Assembly (NCBI GenBank): GCA_030035585.1
Contig: CM057482.1
Span: 58,470,828-58,534,827, forward strand
Source: Dugong dugon
Lineage: Eukaryota > Chordata > Mammalia > Sirenia > Dugongidae
Reading direction: 5' to 3'
Length of the DNA: 64,000 bases
Notes under the pieces: model-generated
Seen by the model: the letters and a program-made list of their open reading frames with translations, nothing else
What the model was told of the DNA's origin: nothing
The model's database searches: none
Position numbers and translations under genes: made by a program
Shown here: positions 44,681 to 56,076 of the stretch, one piece after another
How the letters are laid out: each line of letters begins with the position of its first letter
Position numbering within the stretch: position 1 is the stretch's first letter

Positions 44681-45089
44681 GAATCAATGGCAAGCATGCT
44701 GGGACTGCCTCAAGATAGCTGTTGAGTGCTCCTCCTCCTTCATCACTCTAGAAAGTGCTAGGAGAGCGGTGCATGGGAGGAAAGTAAAACCACTTTCCCA
44801 GCTCTGTGCTAAACCCACTTAGAGACCTCTTTTCTGCCCTCATCCTTGGAAGTACTTCACACCACACTGCTCCCCAAGCTCCCCATGCCTACCACTCCTA
44901 CCTGGTTAAATTTTAGTCATCTGTAGACTCTGAAGCACTGATCTCTTTATTCTAGGAAGTCATAGTCAGAACACATATCCCAAAGCCTAGGTTAAGTAGG
45001 GGAGCCATTTACTTCCATGGTGTCTGACCTTGCCCCATCAGAACACATCATGTTATACTGCATTGTATTGTGATTGTGAACAAAAGGAG
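44681..45089. other. Intron sequence, no gene seen
   Basis: No exon or named repeat recognised. Confidence 0.5.
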
Positions 45090-45300
45090 ATAAAAGAGAG
45101 TGGTTGAGAACAATAACTCTGGAGTCATCCTGCCTAAAGTCTCAGTCCATACTTACAAGTCGTGTCATCTTGGACAAGTTATCTTACCTGTCTGTGACAC
45201 AGTTTCTTCATCTGCACTAGCACCTGCCTGGTGGATAAGGTCCTTGTGAGGATTAAACGAGTTTGAAGACAGCCAGTGATCATTACCAGCATTAACTTTA
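45090..45300 (+). mobile_element. MIR SINE
   Basis: AGAGAGTGGTTGAGAACAAT, CTCTGGAGTCATCCTGCC, GTGTCATCTTGGACAAGTTA, TCTTCATCTGCACTAG and CTTGTGAGGATTAAACGAG follow the MIR consensus closely from head to core. Confidence 0.8.
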
Positions 45301-45780
45301 TTGACCTCCCAATAGATTTACATATTTGTGTCCTACAGAATGAGCAAAGTAAATAGTTAAAAGAAAGTACTTAGTAGGTGTATGAATGTTTGGAAGAGAA
45401 AAAAAACATTACTTTGTTTAGCAAACAAGTCAGAAAGAAAAATATTTCACTTTGCTACATTTGGCTGTAATTTCAGAAAAATTACTGTGGGAACATTAAG
45501 GTGACCAGAGGGTAAGGATACTGTATTTTGAAATTTTAGTGGTTATGTTTACCCATTTAAAGTTTTATGATTTAAAATTTAAATGATAAGCTACATTTTT
45601 ATTTACTTTGTTCTTTGCAAGACAAAACTTGTTTTGGTACATGGATACATATATATGAATCAATTTGAAAAAGAAATAGAGCATATTAATTGATACAGTT
45701 CTTTGATACATAAGTTTATGGGCCCACACAACCACATGGTTTACCAGTTTTATTCTCTGTGAAGACACTGAATGTTTTCG
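45301..45780. other. Intron sequence, no gene seen
   Basis: AT-rich intron. No feature recognised. Confidence 0.5.
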
Positions 45781-45782
45781 GG

Positions 45783-46078
45783 TTGTTGTTAGGTGCCGTC
45801 AAGTCGGTTCTCACTCATAGCGACCCTATGCACCACAGAACAAAACTCTGCTGGTCCTGTGCCATGCTCACAATCATTGTTATGCTTGAGCCCATTGTTC
45901 CAGCCACTGTGTCAATCCATCTCCTTGAAGGTCTTCCTCTTTTGCTGACCCTGTACTTTACGAAGCATGATGTCCTTCTCCAGGACTGATCCCTCCTGAC
46001 AACATGTCTGAAGTATATAAGATATAGTCTCGCCATCCTTCCTTCTAAGGAGCATTCTGGTTGTACTTCTTCCAAGAC
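45783..46078 (-). mobile_element. RTE-type LINE 3' end
   Basis: It begins GTTGTTGTTAGGTGCCGTC (reverse of the RTE tail), then CACTCATAGCGACCCTATGC. The minus strand encodes the ORF C-terminus (PECSLEGRMARLYLIYFRHV, SKRGRPSRRWIDTVAGTMGS). It ends at TTCTTCCAAGACA, the usual 5' truncation. TTCGGG occurs at both edges (45777-45782 and near 46090), a weak possible duplication. Confidence 0.88.
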
Positions 46079-47887
46079 AAGAACAGAATTCGGGCAGGAA
46101 TTCAGACTTAAGAAGTCAACACTACTTTTGTGCAGACAAGCGGTGCCTTGGGCTTATTTAGAGGCTGGCTTTCCAGGCAGATGATTAAATTACTCTTTAG
46201 TAGTCACTTAGAGAGGCAGGAGCGTAAATAGTTCACATTCACCCAGAAAATAAAGCATCCCACTCTCCTAGAAGATTTTGATCTCACTTCCATTTTCTGG
46301 TTTAATGAGCATAGAATCTGGGTGAGTGCTGGCCTGTTTCCCAAGATCACCAAATACTTGTCTGTCAGCATCAATCTTCCTTCACCAAGTGCTCATCACT
46401 CTTGGTGAGACATTATTGGCACATTACGCCATCAGTTGTGGAACCTGGGTGACATTTCCTGTTTGTCCAATGACACTCTTCTTTTTAGTTCTATTTCTAC
46501 TGTCACCGAACAGACACTTCTGTGGAAGAAGCTTTATGTGCACCCAAAATAGTTTCCTACAGATCCCAATGTTCCCTGGACAGTGAGCCTGCTCTTTGGA
46601 CATGGCCCCCCGGTCCCCCACTGTGCTCGCCACACTTCCCAAGAGGAAGAAATGACTTTTGCTGCAGCACCACTTGTGGCCCTTTTCTGTCACCTCGCCT
46701 GCCATCTCTCTCTAACGCCCTTGCCTGAAGGGGTCTGTAGTCAACGTCATGCTTCTCTGAACTTTGTAGCTTGGCATTTCCTTTTGATTTGCTATAAAAC
46801 AAAAAGCAAAAGCAAATCAATACAGACAAGACTTACACAATTGATCAGAACACTATACAGTTATAGCAGACATACAGGAGTTCCCAGCCGCCTGGCCCTT
46901 GGCAGTGTTCTCCTCAAATACTCTGCTCTGCTCTGATGTTGCAATGCTGGTCTGGGTGGATAAGTTACGTCAGCTTAGGCTTGCTCACCTCTGAGGGACG
47001 TAGTGTCAGATCCACACTTTAGCCTGTGTCATCGATGACCGGGGGTCAATTTTCTCAGAGAGAAAGCCAACAGTCACTGAGTCAAACTGCTTGCTCTTTC
47101 TAGGAAAGTAAAGAACATAATCAAGAAGCTGAGGAAAAATTTACATTGAAGGAAGAATCATGGGGACATTTAGAAGTTACTCAGTTACTCCTTGTGTCCC
47201 TATTTCAAATGTGTGGGTAATGTTGGCAGTTTGCAGACTCTAAATGTTCTTGTCCATTACCCCAATGCTGCTGTTATTTCCTTCTGTAATCATTTGTTTT
47301 TTAGTAATACCCCATATGGCTTGTGTAATGTTGATCAAAATCTTGCTCTCAAACCTTGTTGCAATAATTTATTGCTGTTTTGTATCAAAAACTTTTGTTT
47401 ATCAACAAATAAAGCTCTAGAGGGTTGGACTTTACACAGTGTTGCACAAGGTCACCATCGGCCCATTGTCAGGACTAATTATGCTGAACTTAGAACAGTC
47501 TCTTATTAAAAGTAGCTAGCAAGTCCACAATGTTATTGAGAACTTAAAGGTGCAGAATTGGAAAGAATTCATCATAGCTCCCCAAATGTGTCTCAAGTAG
47601 AAAAATAGGGTGCATTCCAATACCATTTTATTTCTTCTGTAATACAATCACAGATAAAGGAATAAAAGAACATGTTTTGATGTTAGTTTAAGTGCCCATT
47701 CAAATGGATCTGAAGATGGAGTGAATACCATCGGCTCCTACACTCTCATCAGATGGTCAAGCCTATGGCCCAAGGTGAATCTCTGCACCAAATGTCAGCT
47801 TAGGGTGAGGTGGGGCAGAGTGGAACATCAGGAACAGACTGATCACTTGTACTCAGGTGTCTCACACAATCTGCCCAGGACAAGGGC
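46079..47887. other. Intron sequence, no gene seen
   Basis: About 1.8 kb with several overlapping open frames on both strands (46424-46829 -, 46583-46936 +). They overlap each other and show no recognisable domain. No splice-bounded receptor exon is present. I treat it as non-coding intron. Confidence 0.5.
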
Positions 47888-47896
47888 TCTTTATTT

Positions 47897-48587
47897 TTTA
47901 TTTTTGTTTTTATTGTACTTTAGATGAAGGTTTATAGAACAAATAGCTTCTCATTAAACAGTTAGTACACATACTGTTTTATGACAATGGTTAACAACCC
48001 CACAACATATCAACACTGTCCCTTCTTAACCTTCAGTTCCCTATTACCAGCTTTCCTGCCCCCTCCTGCCTTCTAGTCCTTGTCCCTGGACTGTTGTGCC
48101 CATTTTGTTTTATGGGGCTGTCTAATCCTTGGCTGAAAGGTGAACCTCGGGAGTGACTTCATTACTGAGCTAAAAGGGTGTTGGGAAGCCATACTCTTGG
48201 GGTTTCTCCAGTCTCTGTCAGGCCAGTAAGTCTGGTCTTTTTTTGTGAGTTAGAATTTTGTTCTACATTTTTCTCCGTCTCTGTCCGGAACCCTCTGTTG
48301 TGATCCCTGTCAGAGCAGTCAGTGGTGGTGGGCAGGAACCATCTAGTTGTACTGGACTCAGTCTGGTGGAGGCGGTAGTAGTTGTGGTCCATTAGTCCTT
48401 TGGACTAATCTTTTCCTTGTATCCTGTTCTCTTCATTCTCCCCTGCTCCTGGAGGGGTAAGACCAGTGGAGTATTTCAGATAGCTGCTCACAGGCTTTTA
48501 AGACCCTAGATGCTACTCACCAAGGTAGAATGTAGACCATTTTCTTCATAAAGTATGCTATGCCAATTGAGCTAGAAGTTCCAGAGG
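47897..48587 (-). mobile_element. 5'-truncated L1 (3'UTR only)
   Basis: TTTTTATTGTACTTTAGATG then the full L1 3'UTR down to CTATGCCAATTGAGCTAGA. It contains the shared CTTTTAAGACCC motif near 48494. TCTTTATTT flanks it exactly (47888-47896 and 48588-48596). Confidence 0.9.
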
Positions 48588-48596
48588 TCTTTATTT

Positions 48597-49290
48597 ATGC
48601 CACTTTTATTAAACTGGAGACCAGACTGTTTTCTAGGGAATGAGTCCTTAAAATAACATTTGGATTCAATGGAAAGATATTGTTTGTTTATAAGGAAATT
48701 CATTTTGTTGAAATAGAACAGCTCTTTTGTTAAGACATGCATTGTTCTTTGTGTTTGATAAGAGAGCCCCTGAGAAAAATAAGTCTGTGCATTTACTTTG
48801 CGCATATAAAGGCTGGTCTTTGGCACCACACCTGCTATTGAAAGAACAAAATTGAGATTCTGTGTCTTCAATGTACAAACTGTTCAAGTGCCCCAAAGAA
48901 AAGGGGCATTTTGTATTGTAAAAGAAGACAAAACTAGTTATTTCTGAACAAGGCGAAATGCTTACAATGTTAAGTAAAAATAATTGTGTAAAAAAACTTC
49001 TATCATCCCTGTGTGTCTGTGTGGGGGTGGAAGTGTGCACTGGCATCAAATAAAACAAAATCTTAACAATGTTTTTTACCTCATCTCTGCACAATATTAT
49101 CCTTTTCTTCTTCAATTATGTGTGTATATTCCAAATGTTTTAAAATGTCATTTATAAAAATTTAAAAATTATAGGAAAATACAAAGAAAAAAATAAGAAA
49201 TATCCATCTTCCACCTATCCTTCTCAATACCTTGCTATGTATGTTTCCAGATAGGTTTTTGTTTTTTTAAACATAATAGATACTCATTTT
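48597..49290. other. Intron sequence, no gene seen
   Basis: The open frames (48572-48871, 48666-49115, both -) overlap each other in different frames and have no domain. Confidence 0.5.
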
Positions 49291-49331
49291 CATACAAAAA
49301 ATATGTATATGTACACATATATACATATATA

Positions 49332-49533
49332 TTTAAGTTTTTTATTGGAATCTCATCTTTGTACTATTCCATTTTATAGTTTTGCATACATATATTTTAT
49401 ATACATACAATATATAAACATATACATATTTTATATATATATTTATATATATATAATATACATAAACATATAGATATATAAACAAAACTCTAAAATGGAT
49501 AAAAATACAAAGATGAGAATTAAAAATCTTAAA
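49332..49533. repeat. Large imperfect inverted repeat with AT-rich centre
   Basis: The left arm (about 49332-49383) reads TCTCATCTTTGTACTATTCC and CATTTTATAGTTTT. The right arm (about 49484-49533) reads AAAACTCTAAAATGGATAA and ATACAAAGATGAGA, the reverse complement with a few changes. The ~100-bp centre is nearly pure TA/CATA repeat and itself partly self-complementary. The whole could extrude as a cruciform. Confidence 0.8.
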
Positions 49534-49647
49534 TCATTTCTCCCAGTAAAAAACATAGCTAATATTACATCTTCAAAATAGCATTCAATGAAGTCATGCA
49601 GGTTATTAGATCAATATAAGAACATAGAAATGTTTAATAACAATTTG

Positions 49648-49855
49648 TCCCTGGATGGGGCAAACAGTTAAAACACTCAGCTGCTAAGCAAAATATTGGA
49701 GGTTCCAGTCCACCCAAAGTCACCTCGGAGGAAAGGCCTGGTGATCTGCTTCTGGAAAATCAGCCATTGGAAATCCTATGGAACACAGTTCTACTGTGAC
49801 CCACATGGGGTAACCATAAGTAGGAATCAACTTGAAGGCAACCGGTTGGTTATTT
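49648..49855 (+). mobile_element. Afrotherian SINE variant
   Basis: GTCCCTGGATGGGGCAAAC, AGTTAAAACACTCAGCTGC, GAAAGGCCTGGTGATCTGC, AACACAGTTCTACTGTGAC and AGTAGGAATCAACTTGAAGG follow a longer variant of the SINE at 44352. Diverged. Confidence 0.75.
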
Positions 49856-50040
49856 TTGAAATAAAATAGTACATCTATTTTAACTTGATTCTAATAGAAG
49901 AAAAGGAAATTAAAGATAAAATAGAGGAAGTAAACTTCAAATGTTGTTTTAATTAACAATTATTTTCTAAAAGATCTCTCTGAAATTAAGAAAAATGATT
50001 TAAAAAAAAAAAAAAGGGTTTAGAGTTAGAGTGTTAACTA

Positions 50041-50509
50041 CAGGTAGTCCCTGACTTACAGCAGGGTTCTGTTCTGAAGTAAGTTGAATACCTCATTTTT
50101 TTTTTTTTTTAGTTTTCATTATTATTACCTTTTATTATAAGTATCTTTATAAATTTGTTATAACAACAAAGTTGGAGCTGTAACCGCTGTCGGGCACATA
50201 TGCAGTTCAATTGTCCTATGTCTTTAGAGTTGAAAATTACCCAACTTTCTATCCATTACAACTCCCAACACCAACTGCAACTTCATTGTAGACCAGGCCA
50301 TTGCCTGCTATACAGCAGTGTTTTGAACAGTAAATCATAAAATTAAACATCTGGGAGTGAACATCTAAGAATCATAACATCAGCAAATTACAAGCTGTAA
50401 CACTGTACTTAGTACATATTACTAACAATAAGATGTACAAAAGAAAAAACAGATGGTTGTAAGTGTCGTTCATTGTAACTCAAATATGTCATAAGTTGGG
50501 GACTGCCTG
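50041..50509. mobile_element. Tc1/mariner-type non-autonomous DNA transposon
   Basis: The left end is CAGGTAGTCCCTGACTTA (50041). The right end reverse complement is CAGGCAGTCCCCAACTTA (ending 50509), so the terminal inverted repeats match at 15 of 18 bases. TA lies directly outside both ends (50039-50040 and 50510-50511), the mariner/pogo target duplication. No transposase is encoded in 469 bp. It resembles Tigger/MER-type elements. Confidence 0.82.
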
Positions 50510-50754
50510 TATATGCTTCCATTTTAGAAAGAAAGAGTAGTATCAGTGCTATGAGAGATGAGGTGAAGTCAGTGCCCTACAGGAGAGCCCACCAAGAACA
50601 TACGTACAGTTGAACAAGTGAGCTTATTACTTGTCACAGCCAGGGAAACACACAAAATGAAGAACAAGGAGATGTCTCAGGGAAAGTGTTTGAAGGAGTT
50701 GGGCTTTACTCTGGTTTGGATGCTATTAGGCAGTGCTGGTAATTCTGCTTTTAT

Positions 50755-52802
50755 GACAGAATGGCTGTTAAATTTTGTCAGGTTTTTTTTTTTTTTTTAC
50801 CTCAGTTGATATGAATATGTGATCTTTCTTTAGCCTGATAATATGGTGGATTACGTTGATTGATTTTTCAATATTGAACCAGATTTGCATCCTTGGAATA
50901 AACCTCATAGTGTAGAATTCTTTTTATATATTGCTGAATTCTATTAGCCAATATTTTAAGAGTTTTGCATTAATATTAATGAGAGATATTGGTCACTACA
51001 TTTCTTTTTCTTTTTTTTTTTTTTTAACTGTCTTTGACTGATTTTGGTAGCAGGGTGATACTGACTTCATAAAATAAAACAGAAGTATTTACTCCTCTTC
51101 TGTTTCTTGGAAGTGATTTTGTAGATTTGGTGTTAGTTATTTTTTAAATGTTTTGTAGAATTCTCTGGTAAGACAGTCTGGGCCTGGAGATTTCTTCTTT
51201 GGCTATTTTTAGATTGTAGCCTTATTTTACTTAATGATTATAGTCTATTTAAATGATTTCTTTCATATTGGGTGAATTGTGATAGAGATTTTGTAGGAAT
51301 TGGTCTATTTCATCTAAGTTGTCACATTTATGATTGAGGAGTTGTTCATAGTATTCTGTAATTATCTTTTTGATGTCTGCAGGGTCTGTAATTATGTATC
51401 ATGTTTCATTCCTGTTATTGATAATTTGTGTGTTCTCTCTTTCTTGCTTTATCAGTCTTGTTAGAGATTTGCTAATTGTATTCATCCTTTCAGAGAGCCA
51501 TCTTTTATTTCATTGATTTTTTTTCCTATTGCTTTTCTGTTTTCAATTCCACTGATTACTGTTCTTACCTTTATTATCACATCTTTTCTGCTAGTTTTGG
51601 GTGTGTTTTGCTCTTTTTTTTAATAGTTTGTTGAAATGGAAGCTTAGATTAAAGGTTAAACACTTTTCCTTTTTTCAGATGGGTGCATTTAGTGCTATAT
51701 GTTTCTCACTGACATTGCTTTACCTGCATCCTACAAATTTTGATAATTTTTGCTTTGATTTAGTTAAAAGTATTTTAAATTTCTCTTAAGATTTCCACTT
51801 TGACCCATGGATTATTTAGAAGTACATTGTTTACTTTCCAAATATGTGGATATTTCCAGATTGTCTTTTTATATTTATTTCTACTTTGATGCCATTATAG
51901 ACAGAGAACAGACTATATGTTTTCAATTATTTTAAAGTTATGGAGGTTTGTATGGCCAAAGGTATTGTTTATCTTCGTATATCTTCCTTGGGCACTTAAA
52001 AAAAAAAGGAGGGTGTATCCTGTAGTTGTTGGGTGGAGTGTCTATAAATGTAGAAGAGATTCTATTGTTTGATGATGTTACTGATTTCTTCTATAACCTT
52101 GCTGATTTTCTCTCTAGTTGTTTTTAATCAATTGTTGAGAGAAAGGTGTTGACTTCCCCAAGTACGACAGTGGATTTGTCTTTTTCTCGTTTAAGTGCTA
52201 TCAGTTTTTTGTTTTTCCCCATACATTGCAGTTCATTGTTTGGTGCATACACATTCAGATTACTAGGCCTTCCTGAGGGAATGAGTTTTTTATCATTAGT
52301 TAAGAGCTCAGGCTGCTAACCACAGGTTTGGCAGTTTGAATCCACCAGATGCTCCTTGGAAACCCTATGTGGCTGTTCTACTCTGTCCTAGGGTCTCTAT
52401 GAGTCGGAATCGATTTGACGGTAACAGATTTAGTTTGGTTTTGGTTCTTTGTCCCTGATAATTTTTCTTGGTCTGAATTCTACGTTATCTAATGTTAATA
52501 TAGGTACTCCTACTTTCTTTTGATTAGCGTTTGCATATTATATCATTCTCAATTCTTTTATTCAATCTACCTATATCATTATATTTGAAGTGAGCTTCTT
52601 GTAGACAACATGTAGCCAAGGGATTTTAATCAACTCTGCCAATCTCCATCTTTTAATTGGTATATACAGACCATGTACATTTAATGTAATTATTGAAATG
52701 GTAGGGTTTAATTCTTCCATTTCATTTTGTTTCTGTTTTAATTTCTAAGTTTTATTTTTCTTGCCTTCCTGTAACTTAATTGAACATGTTTAAAGAATTT
52801 CA
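50755..52802 (-). mobile_element. Old L1-G: reverse transcriptase and endonuclease part of ORF2
   Basis: Plus-strand text such as GTGGATTACGTTGATTGATT, CTGGCTTCAT-like CTGACTTCATAAAATAA, TTGTTAGAGATTTGC and AAGTGAGCTTCTTGTAGAC is the reverse of L1 ORF2 running from RT toward the endonuclease. It is much more diverged than L1-A and lacks long frames. A SINE is inserted at about 52293. Confidence 0.75.
52293..52440 (+). mobile_element. 5'-truncated afrotherian SINE in L1-G
   Basis: TTAGTTAAGAGCTCAGGCTG, GGCAGTTTGAATCCACCAG, CTCCTTGGAAACCCTATG, TATGAGTCGGAATCGATTTG and the TTTGGTTTTGG tail match the 44352 SINE. It is less diverged than that copy in the 3' half. Confidence 0.85.
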
Positions 52803-53380
52803 TTTATAGTGTTTTTTTAATATGATATCTTCATTGAGATATAATTTATATATAATACAATTCACCCAGTTAAAGTATACAATTAAACATTTTTCATATA
52901 GTAATAGAATTGTGCAAACATCAACATAATCATTTTAGAACATTTTCATCTCCGTACAGAGGAATCTCATGCCCATTAGTAGTCACTCCCCAGTTTTTTC
53001 TAAGTCACCCAGCCTAAGACAACCACTAAACTCTTTTCTGTATCATAGATTTGCCTACTCTGGACATTACATGTGGAATGGAACCATACAATATGTGATC
53101 TTTTGTGACTGGCATCTTCCATTTAGCATAATATTTTTAAGAATCATTCATATTGTAGCATGCACAAGTACTTCATTTATTTTACTGACAAATAATATTC
53201 CATTGAATTGATATAATATATTTTATTTATCCATTTCTCAGTTGAAGGACACTGGAGGTGTTTCCACTTTTTGTCCATGAGGAATAATGCTGTTATAGAT
53301 ATTTGTGTACCAGTTTCTGTGTGGACATATATTTTCATCACTTTTCACACTCCAGTGGTATCAACATTTTACCAGTTCAA
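52803..53380 (-). mobile_element. L1M-type 3' end
   Basis: TTCATTGAGATATAATTTAT, ATACAATTCACCCAGTTAAA, AATAGAATTGTGCAAACATC and TCATTTTAGAACATTTTCATC form the well-known 3'UTR of old mammalian L1s in reverse. ORF2 C-terminal traces follow (ATTTATCCATTTCTCAGTTG). Probably an insertion separating the two L1-G blocks. No clear duplication was found. Confidence 0.75.
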
Positions 53381-54250
53381 GTGAAGTATATAAACCATGC
53401 CTTCTTTTACATCCCTTTATCTTCCCCCACTTACAATTGTCTTGATTTTTCCTCTACATACATTTAGAACCACAGACAACTTTATAATGCTTGCTTCAAC
53501 TGTGAAACATAATTTAGAAAACTCAAGAGAAGGAAAGTCTATTGCATTTACCCATAGTTTTGCTTATGCGATGCTTCATGATTCCCTTTCTTTTTTTTTA
53601 CCAGTTCTTTCTTTTCAGAGAACTTCCTTTGCCATTTTGTTAAGGCAACAAATTCTTTTTGTTTTTCTTCACCTGAAAATTTCTTGATTTTTCTTAATTC
53701 CTGAATGATGTTTTTGCTGGATTAAGGATTCTGGGTTGACAGTACTTTTTTTTTTTTTTTTTTTAAGCACTTAAAAAATGTGTTACTTCTGTCTGGTTTT
53801 CATGGTTTCTAGTGAAGAATCTGGGTTATTTGAGTTGTATTTCCCCTATAGTTAAAGCGTTGTTACTTGCTGCTTTCAAGATATTTCTTTGTTTTTAATT
53901 TTCAGAAGTTTGATTATGAAGTGCCTTGGTGTAGATTTCCTTAGGTTTATTCTGTCTGGAGTACGCTCAGTTTCTTGAATATGGAGGTTTGTGTCTTTTG
54001 CTAAGTTTGGGAAGTTTTTAACTATTATTTACTCTAGTACTTTTAAAGCCCTAAACTCTTCTCCTTTTCCTTCATGAACATGAATGTTAGACATTTTGTT
54101 ATAGACCCAAGGGTTCCTGAGCTCTGTTCATTTTTTTCTCCTTGTATTTTAATCTCTGTTTTTCCAATTTGGTGATTTCTATTGTTCTATTTTCTAGTAC
54201 ACTGATTCTTTCCACTATTTTGTTGAGTCCATCCATTGAGTATTTTATAT
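53381..54250 (-). mobile_element. Old L1 ORF1/inter-ORF remnant (probably L1-G continued)
   Basis: TTATCTTCCCCCACTTACAA, GTGCCTTGGTGTAGATTTCC and TTTGGTGATTTCTATTG are reverse ORF1-side L1 text. Order and orientation match a continuation of L1-G after the inserted tail. No intact frame. Confidence 0.65.
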
Positions 54251-54254
54251 TTTA

Positions 54255-54714
54255 AAAAAATATTTTATTGTGGCAAAAATACAAATAACAACACATTTGT
54301 TAATTCAAATTTTTTTGCACATACAATTCAGTAACATTGATTATGTTCATCATGTGCAACTGCAACCACTATTGACTTTCAAATTATTCTACTAATATTA
54401 CCAAAAACTCAGTGCCCCCTAAATAAAGGCTTCCCCTTCACCCCTCCCTTCCAGCACTGATAACCACAAATAAACTTTGATCTCTATATATTTGCCTATT
54501 TTTTATAAGTGCTATCATACAATATATGTCCTTTTGTGACTGACTTACTTAACTCAGCATAATGTTTTCAAGATTTATCCAGGTCATAGAATATATCAGG
54601 ACTTCATTTCTCTTTATGGCTGAGTAATATTCCCTTGTATGCATTTACCACATTTTTTTTTTTTTTTGTCTAGTCATCTGTTGATGGACATTTGGGTATT
54701 GAGCATATATTGAG
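54255..54714 (-). mobile_element. Old L1 3' end with ORF2 C-terminal traces
   Basis: AATATTTTATTGTGGC, then AATTCAGTAACATTGATTA, ACTCAGCATAATG and GCTGAGTAATATTCCCTTG form a reverse L1 3'UTR passing into the ORF2 end. It is interrupted at about 54715. Confidence 0.65.
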
Positions 54715-55487
54715 ACTTTTTGCTGTTGTTGAGAATATACATAGCAAAAACATACACCAGTTCAACAGTTTCTGCATGTACAATTCAGGGACATTGATTA
54801 CATTCTTCAATTTTTGCAACCATTCTCACCCTCCTTGTCTGAGTTATTTCTCCCTTATTAACAGAAATTCACTGCACCCTAAGGTTCCTATCTAATCTTT
54901 CAATGTACTGTTATCAATTTGATCCCATGTAGATAGTTCTTAAAAGAGCATAATGCTCAAGGCGAACAGTTTTTTGCTAGTTAAGCTAAACTAGTATTTG
55001 ATTTTAAGAAGACTTCAGGAGATATTTTTGGTTTAAGATTCAAATATTATCTTAGGGCAATAACTTCAAGAGTTCATGCAACCATCATGGCTCCAGGAAA
55101 TCTGGAACCCATTAGAATTTTGAATTCTGTTCTGCATTTTCCAATTTTGATCAAAGATTCTTCTATAGAATCTTTGATGAAAATGTTCAGTCATGGTAGC
55201 AAAGCACCATCCACTTCTTCTGGTCTCATGGCAAAGGAGGCAATTAGCCACACATTCCATATCCACCTCCTGTCCCTGACTCCTTCTTCCTCTGTTGTTC
55301 CAGGCAAATAGTGATCAATCGTTGTGCCTTGGATGGCTGCTTGTAAGCTTTTAAGACCCTAGGCAACTAAATATGATTTAGGTAAATTAACTGGGATGTC
55401 CCATGAAAACATGCCCCTAAATCTCTAAGCCAAGGAACAAAAGCCCATGGCATTTTTGGTTGTACATAAGCAGGCTCAGCAGCTACT
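54715..55487 (-). mobile_element. Afrotherian L1 3'UTR, older variant
   Basis: This is a 3'UTR block with the shared landmarks GGCTGCTTGTAAGC and CTTTTAAGACCC (about 55346-55357), CACCATCCACTTCTTCTGG and GATGTCCCATGAAAAC. It contains no ORF2. The left edge is a TTTTTGCTGTTGTTGAGAAT tail like the one inside the compound tail of L1-E. Confidence 0.65.
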
Positions 55488-56066
55488 CTTTTTTTTTTCT
55501 TTTTTTTTTTGGTCACATCTGTAAATATATCTATCACACAACACTTGCCAGTTAAACTTTTTACAGTTGTACAACTTATTGCTTTATGTATATTTTGGTT
55601 ATTATATTCTTGTTCGATATATGGAATCCTAAAATATTATCCAGGTTGGTAGCTTGTATTGTCACTTTTTTGGTAAAGTCTTTCGAAGAACGAAAGTTTT
55701 TGAAATTTTAATGAGGTCTCATTTATTTATTTTGTCTTTTACTGTTGGTGCTTTTCTTACTATATTAAATAATTCATTGTTAAAAGCTAGGCCTGACAGC
55801 ATTGCCCCTGCTTTTCCGTCTAAGAATTTTATGGTTTTAGTTTGCACATTTTGTGTGTGGTTTGAGGCATGGATTTTGTTTCTTTTTTCTGCATGTGGAA
55901 ATCTAGTTTTCACAGGGCCATTTATTGAAGATACCCTTCTTTCCCCATCAAATGGACTTAGCACCACTGCCAAAAATCAGTTGACCATAGATGTGTGGAT
56001 TTATTTCTGGACTCTCAATTCTATCCCATTGGTCTATGTGTCTATTATAACAGTACTGGGCTGTTT
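55488..56066 (-). mobile_element. L1-J block 1: tail and ORF2 C-terminal side
   Basis: A T-rich start, then reverse ORF2 text (AAGTTTTTGAAATTTTAATG, TTTTATGGTTTTAGTTTGC, ACTCTCAATTCTATCCC). It is separated from the next block by an RTE insertion at 56077. Confidence 0.7.
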
Positions 56067-56076
56067 TGAGTACTAT

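Noticed and set aside
46424..46936. Overlapping open frames on both strands suggesting a small gene
   Set aside because: No domain, no splice-bounded conservation cue and no codon pattern; opposite-strand frames overlap.
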